This document shows positions 59,977 to 64,000 of a DNA stretch of 64,000 nucleotides, in pieces. Each line of letters begins with the position of its first letter. Positions within the stretch are counted from its first letter, which is position 1. Made by a program: the position numbers and the translations under genes. This DNA comes from CALBPI01 sp038533155. GTDB taxonomy: Bacteria; Pseudomonadota; Gammaproteobacteria; Steroidobacterales; Woeseiaceae. Location: assembly GCA_038533155.1 (NCBI GenBank), contig JBCAZH010000010.1:1-64000 (forward strand), given 5' to 3'. The notes beneath the pieces were generated by a model. That model saw only the letters and a program-made list of their open reading frames with translations, did not search any database and was not told the DNA's origin.

Positions 59977-59993
59977 GATCTGTTCGTCGAATC

Positions 59994-60827
59994 CTAACTG
60001 TCTGCCAATTCTACCGAGCGAGCGAGTGCGGCGGCCACCGCAGCATCGACTGTTTGGCGAAACGCGTGCTGTTCCAATGCGTCGATTCCCGCGGCGGTGG
60101 TGCCGCCGGGCGAGGTTACACGCGCTCGCAAGGTTTCAACGTCGATATCGCTGCCCTCAGCGAGCGTCGATGCGCCAAGCGCTGTCGCGCCGACCAACGT
60201 CGTCGCCTGCTCTTGCGTCAATCCATGCGCGATAGCCGACTGAGTCAGCGCCTCCATCAGCAAATAAAAGTACGCTGGGCCACTGCCCGATACAGCAGTG
60301 ACGACATCGATCAACGATTCCTTGTCCAGCCAAACGCTGGCGCCGGTGGTCGCCAAGATTCGCTCGGATAACTCGCGCTGTTGCGCGGAGCAGCTTGCGC
60401 TTGCGAACAGTCCCGAAGCGCCGTGTCCGACGAGCGCGCCTTGGTTGGGCATACACCGGACCATCGGTTGGTCGTGAAACCGCTTTGCCATCGTACTGAG
60501 CGGGATACCAGCCGCGACCGATATGATCACGCAGTCCCGCGCCATCTCGTTGAGATCGAGTGCGTCAACCACTTGGGTAAAGACTTGTGGTTTGACTGCC
60601 AGAATGAGCGCATTCGCATCTCGTATTGCGTCATTGTTGTCTTGTGAGGTCCGGATTCCGACGGCGAGTTGGCGGAACCTGTCCAGTTGCTCTTCGCTCG
60701 GATCGGTGACGGTGACAAGGCCAGGTGGCCAGCCGGCTCGCACAAGACCTCCGACAATCGCGAACGCCATATTGCCGGCGCCGATAAACCCAATTCTCGA
60801 TGTGTCGGACTCGGAAGTTCTGCTCAT
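59994..60827 (-). CDS. proC: Pyrroline-5-carboxylate reductase
   Basis: 277 residues. The NADPH loop is IGFIGAGNMAFAIVGGL, then ALILAVKPQVF and the substrate region VTAVSGSGPAYFYLLMEAL with VTSPGGTTAAGIDAL near the C-terminus. It catalyses the last step of proline synthesis in the cytoplasm. Confidence 0.97.
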   Translation of the reverse strand: MSRTSESDTSRIGFIGAGNMAFAIVGGLVRAGWPPGLVTVTDPSEEQLDRFRQLAVGIRTSQDNNDAIRDANALILAVKPQVFTQVVDALDLNEMARDCVIISVAAGIPLSTMAKRFHDQPMVRCMPNQGALVGHGASGLFASASCSAQQRELSERILATTGASVWLDKESLIDVVTAVSGSGPAYFYLLMEALTQSAIAHGLTQEQATTLVGATALGASTLAEGSDIDVETLRARVTSPGGTTAAGIDALEQHAFRQTVDAAVAAALARSVELADS

Positions 60828-60848
60828 GCGGTCGATTGTCTCATAGGC

Positions 60849-61532
60849 CTAGGAGCGCGGGCCGAAAATGGCCGTGCCGATGCGAACGATCGTGGCGCCT
60901 TCCAGAATCGCTGCCTCGAGATCTGCGCTCATGCCCATCGACAACGTGTCCATAGCGGGAAAATTCGAGCGCAACGACGCATAAATCGACGCGAGCTTGG
61001 CGAACGGTTGGCGTTGCGCCTCGACGCCCTCTCTCGCGCGCGGCAGGCACATGAGTCCGCGTAGCTTGAGATTTGGGAGCGCAGAAATCGCTTCGGCTAA
61101 CGACGCCACATCATCGACTGCGACGCCCGCCTTTTGCGGCTCCGAATCGACATTGACCTGGATGCAGACGTTGAGCGGCGGGCGATGGTCGTCGCGCTGA
61201 TCGGACAATCGCTGCGCAATCTTGCGCCGATCGAGCGTATGGACCCAGTCGAAATGGGCTGCAATCAAGCGGGTCTTATTCGACTGAATCGCACCGATGA
61301 AATGCCAGTCCAGGGCCGAATTGGCGATCGTCTCGATCTTCTGGACACCCTCATCCACATAGTTTTCCCCGAATGACCGCTGCCCCAGGGCGGCCACAGC
61401 ATTGATCGAATTCACGCTGTGGCGTTTGCTGACCGCCAGAATTTCGATGCTATCGGGGTCTCGATTTGCGACCGCTGCCGCATTTGCGACCCGCGAAACC
61501 ACCGCGTCCAGGTGTTCCGTGATCCTAGTCAC
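60849..61532 (-). CDS. yggS: Pyridoxal-phosphate homeostasis protein YggS
   Basis: 227 residues starting at GTG with GGAGC nine bases upstream. The PLP Lys is in ILAVSKRHSV, with FGENYVDEG, WHFIGAIQSNK, QVNVDSEPQKAG and LSMGMSADLEAAI, all family hallmarks. It binds free PLP and buffers vitamin B6. First gene of the minus-strand operon, divergent from pilT. Confidence 0.96.
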   Translation of the reverse strand: MTRITEHLDAVVSRVANAAAVANRDPDSIEILAVSKRHSVNSINAVAALGQRSFGENYVDEGVQKIETIANSALDWHFIGAIQSNKTRLIAAHFDWVHTLDRRKIAQRLSDQRDDHRPPLNVCIQVNVDSEPQKAGVAVDDVASLAEAISALPNLKLRGLMCLPRAREGVEAQRQPFAKLASIYASLRSNFPAMDTLSMGMSADLEAAILEGATIVRIGTAIFGPRS

Positions 61533-61611
61533 GCTTTGCTCCAGGTGCTTCGCTATACTCGCTCATCGTTGTTTATGGTAAATCCAAGCCAGCTAAGCCC
61601 GAGGGAACGCG

Positions 61612-62652
61612 ATGGCCGTTGATGTCGCTCAGTTACTGTCTTTCACCGTCAAGAACAAGGCATCAGACCTGCACTTGTCGGCCGGTGTACCGCCGATGAT
61701 CCGTGTTGATGGAGACATCAAACGGGTGAACATGCCTGCGCTGACTCATAAAGAAGTCAACAGCATGGTGTACGACATCATGAATGACAAGCAACGCAAG
61801 GACTACGAAGAGTTCCTAGAGACCGATTTCTCATTCGAAATCCCGAACTTGGCTCGCTTTCGAGTCAACGCGTTTAACCAAGCGCGCGGATCCGGCGCCG
61901 TCTTCCGGATTATTCCGTCAGAGATTCTGACCCTCGACGACCTGCGGGCGCCGGCGATTTTCAAAGACATCGCCATGCAGCCGCGGGGCATTTGTCTTGT
62001 GACGGGCCCGACTGGCTCCGGTAAGTCGACGACCCTTGCGGCAATGGTCGACTACATCAACGACAACAAACCGGACCATATCCTGACGATCGAGGACCCC
62101 ATCGAATTCGTCCATGAGAGCAAGAAATCGTTGATCAACCAGCGGGAAGTGCATCGTGATACCCATGGTTTCTCCGAGGCGCTGCGCTCAGCGCTGCGTG
62201 AGGATCCGGATGTCATTCTAGTCGGCGAGCTGCGTGATCTAGAGACCATTCGTCTCGCTCTGACGGCAGCGGAAACTGGTCACTTGGTTTTCGGAACGTT
62301 GCACACGAGTTCCGCAGCCAAAACCATCGACCGTGTTGTCGATGTTTTCCCAGCGGCCGAGAAGGAGATGGTCCGCGCGATGCTTTCAGAGTCTTTGAAA
62401 GCGGTGATCTCGCAGACGCTGCTGAAGCAAATCGGTGGTGGTCGAATCGCCGCACACGAGATCATGATTGGTACGCCTGCGATTCGAAACCTCATTCGTG
62501 AGGGCAAGATTGCGCAAATGTATTCGGCAATCCAGACCGGACAGGCCGCGGGAATGCAGACACTGGATCAAAATCTTTCGGATCTGATGCTGAAAGGCAA
62601 GATCACCAAGGAAGAGGCGCGCTTCAAAGCCGCCAACAAGGAAAACTTCTAG
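61612..62652 (+). CDS. pilT: Type IV pilus retraction ATPase PilT
   Basis: 346 residues. N-terminal KNKASDLHLSAGVPPMIRVDG, Walker A GPTGSGKSTT, Asp box TIEDPIEFVHES, Walker B VILVGELRDLET, His box TGHLVFGTLHTSSA, and the PilT-specific C-terminal AIRNLIREGK. It forms the hexameric motor that pulls pili back. GAGGGAA precedes the ATG; a TATACT box lies at 61554-61559. Confidence 0.97.
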   Translation: MAVDVAQLLSFTVKNKASDLHLSAGVPPMIRVDGDIKRVNMPALTHKEVNSMVYDIMNDKQRKDYEEFLETDFSFEIPNLARFRVNAFNQARGSGAVFRIIPSEILTLDDLRAPAIFKDIAMQPRGICLVTGPTGSGKSTTLAAMVDYINDNKPDHILTIEDPIEFVHESKKSLINQREVHRDTHGFSEALRSALREDPDVILVGELRDLETIRLALTAAETGHLVFGTLHTSSAAKTIDRVVDVFPAAEKEMVRAMLSESLKAVISQTLLKQIGGGRIAAHEIMIGTPAIRNLIREGKIAQMYSAIQTGQAAGMQTLDQNLSDLMLKGKITKEEARFKAANKENF

Positions 62653-62670
62653 GGCTTCGGGGAGACTGAG

Positions 62671-63837
62671 ATGGATAGAGAACAAGCAGCAGCCCTGATG
62701 CAGAGCCTGCTCAGGAAGATGAATGAGAAGAGTGGGTCCGACTTGTTCATCACGGCAGGATTCCCACCGGCGATTAAGATCGACGGAGAAATTCATCGCG
62801 CGAGCGACTCCATTTTAAAGCCCGAACAGTGCTCCATTCTGGTGCGGGCGATCATGAACGACAAACAGGCCCGGGAGTTTGATGCGACCCGCGAGTGTAA
62901 CTTCGCGATTGCACCGAAAGGCATCGGCCGCTATCGGGTCAGTGCGTTTGTTCAGCAAGGCAACGTCGGCGCGGTGATTCGGACAATTACGACGACCATC
63001 CCGACTTTCGAAGATCTCGATCTGCCACCGATTCTGAAAGACGTCGTCATGAACAAGCGCGGCTTGGTGATCGTTGTTGGCGGAACCGGCTCAGGTAAGT
63101 CGACAACGCTTGCAGCAATGATCGGCCATCGCAATCGCAACTCGAGAGGGCATATCATCACGATCGAAGATCCCGTCGAGTTTGTGCACCCGCACGATGG
63201 GTGTGTGATTACCCACCGCGAAGTCGGTGTGGATACCGAGTCATGGCATGCCGCATTGAAAAACACACTGCGTCAGGCGCCGGATTGCATCCTGATTGGT
63301 GAAATCCGGGATCGCGAGACTATGGAGTACGGCATTCAGTTCGCCGAGACTGGGCACTTGTGCCTGGCGACGTTGCACGCCAACAGCGCCAACCAAGCAT
63401 TGGATCGGATCATCAACTTCTTCCCGGAAGAACGCCGTTCGCAGTTGCTGATGGACTTGTCGCTGAACGTGCGCTCGTTGATTTCGCAACGTCTGATTCC
63501 ACGAGAGGGTGGCTTGGGCCGAGTCGCTGCGATGGAGATCATGTTGGCGACGCCGCTGATTCAGGACTTGATCTTCAAAGGCGATGTGGCCCAGATCAAA
63601 GAGATCATGGCCAAGTCGACGCGCCTCGGTATGCAAACCTTTGACCAGGCATTGTTCCAGCTCTATGAAGACGAGATCATTTCGTATGAAGACGCGATGC
63701 GCAATGCGGACTCGAAAAACGAGCTGCGTTTGAATATCCGACTCAACTCCAAGCGTGAAACCGGCTTGACCAAAGAGCAGGCTTCCAGTCTCAAGATCAT
63801 GGAAGAAGACTCTGGCGAGAACGTGAGATTCAGCTAG
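62671..63837 (+). CDS. pilU: PilT-dependent retraction ATPase PilU
   Basis: 388 residues. Same motor family as PilT (KSGSDLFITAGFPPAIKIDG, GGTGSGKSTT, TIEDPVEFVHPH, ILIGEIRDRET, TGHLCLATLHANSA). It has a longer C-terminal tail (residues about 345-388), typical of PilU, which adds force to PilT. It starts 18 bases after pilT. Confidence 0.94.
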   Translation: MDREQAAALMQSLLRKMNEKSGSDLFITAGFPPAIKIDGEIHRASDSILKPEQCSILVRAIMNDKQAREFDATRECNFAIAPKGIGRYRVSAFVQQGNVGAVIRTITTTIPTFEDLDLPPILKDVVMNKRGLVIVVGGTGSGKSTTLAAMIGHRNRNSRGHIITIEDPVEFVHPHDGCVITHREVGVDTESWHAALKNTLRQAPDCILIGEIRDRETMEYGIQFAETGHLCLATLHANSANQALDRIINFFPEERRSQLLMDLSLNVRSLISQRLIPREGGLGRVAAMEIMLATPLIQDLIFKGDVAQIKEIMAKSTRLGMQTFDQALFQLYEDEIISYEDAMRNADSKNELRLNIRLNSKRETGLTKEQASSLKIMEEDSGENVRFS

Positions 63838-63846
63838 GGCCGCGCA

Positions 63847-64000
63847 ATGAACGTTAAACCTCTATTCAAACTGATGGTGGAAAAACGGGCGTCGGACCTG
63901 TTCTTCACGCCCTATGCGCCGGTCAAGATCAAGATCGACGGCAAGATCATGTCGGTTAACAAGATGGAGCTGTCGCCGAAGCAAGTGCGCCAGGCAGCCA
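63847..64000 (+). CDS. Third PilT/PilU-family ATPase, cut by the window end
   Basis: It starts nine bases after pilU and runs off the window after 51 codons. The visible part, VEKRASDLFFTPYAPVKIKI, is the N-terminal PAS-like domain of PilT-type motors. Whether this is a second PilU or another motor cannot be decided without the rest. Confidence 0.85.
   Translation, partial: MNVKPLFKLMVEKRASDLFFTPYAPVKIKIDGKIMSVNKMELSPKQVRQAA

Noticed and set aside
1..64000. Prophage, insertion sequence, CRISPR array or classical defence island
   Set aside because: I saw no transposase, integrase, cas gene, direct-repeat array or terminal inverted repeats; gene content is housekeeping and regulatory.

Overview
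The window looks like a chromosomal contig from a free-living gammaproteobacterium. The evidence is moderately high G+C, lipid A and heptose/Kdo core genes, PilT/PilU, GlnE, HtpG/HtpX with sigma-32 promoters, and the conserved yggS-proC-yggT block divergent from pilT. I cannot fix genus or family. It is draft sequence: three runs of exactly 100 N interrupt korB, a plsC-like gene and hldD. I found no tRNA, rRNA, CRISPR array, insertion sequence or prophage.

Layout. 1-6740: an M16 protease cut by the window edge, an OppA-type lipoprotein, proline iminopeptidase and a dihydroorotase. 6839-11416: a three-gene 2-oxoglutarate oxidoreductase operon (korC-korA-korB). 11421-16574: an outer-membrane protein, an acyltransferase, malic enzyme, a GIY-YIG protein and a Kef-type antiporter. 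16697-21819: a minus-strand block with an exported TPR-CHAT (caspase-like) protein, a small unknown, an ECF sigma factor and a membrane anti-sigma factor. 21928-24188: an exported hydrolase, CnoX, a 282-base intergenic region rich in stem-loops with poly-G loops, and a small exported protein. 24264-26218: a sigma-54 promoter, two identical-arm palindromes and a PAS-PAS-AAA+-HTH activator. 26215-29683: a SigK/RskA-like sigma/anti-sigma pair with a fasciclin gene and an outer-membrane DUF3187 protein. 29693-34572: PBP4, an SH3 protein, a c-di-GMP phosphodiesterase, a flavodoxin-like protein and a 43-residue membrane protein. 34707-43297: glnE, then lipopolysaccharide core and lipid A genes. 43428-50847: heat-shock genes (htpX, htpG) around a peptidase, DUF4332, an L,D-transpeptidase, ppnN and three small ORFs. 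50836-58693: a betaine-type ABC transporter, msrB, an FKBP lipoprotein, OmpA-like and HhH proteins, a Na+/H+ antiporter, a hydrolase, TerB and HU. 58874-64000: DUF4426-yggT-proC-yggS facing pilT-pilU and a third PilT-family gene.

The most unusual part is 23698-23891: five stem-loops, two of them inside a perfect 8-bp outer stem (a three-way junction), with four G-runs of six to eight bases all left unpaired. It lies directly downstream of a small exported-protein gene that has a near-consensus sigma-54 promoter and a divergent dedicated activator with matching operator palindromes. Second is the block pairing an exported CHAT protease with an ECF sigma/anti-sigma switch.
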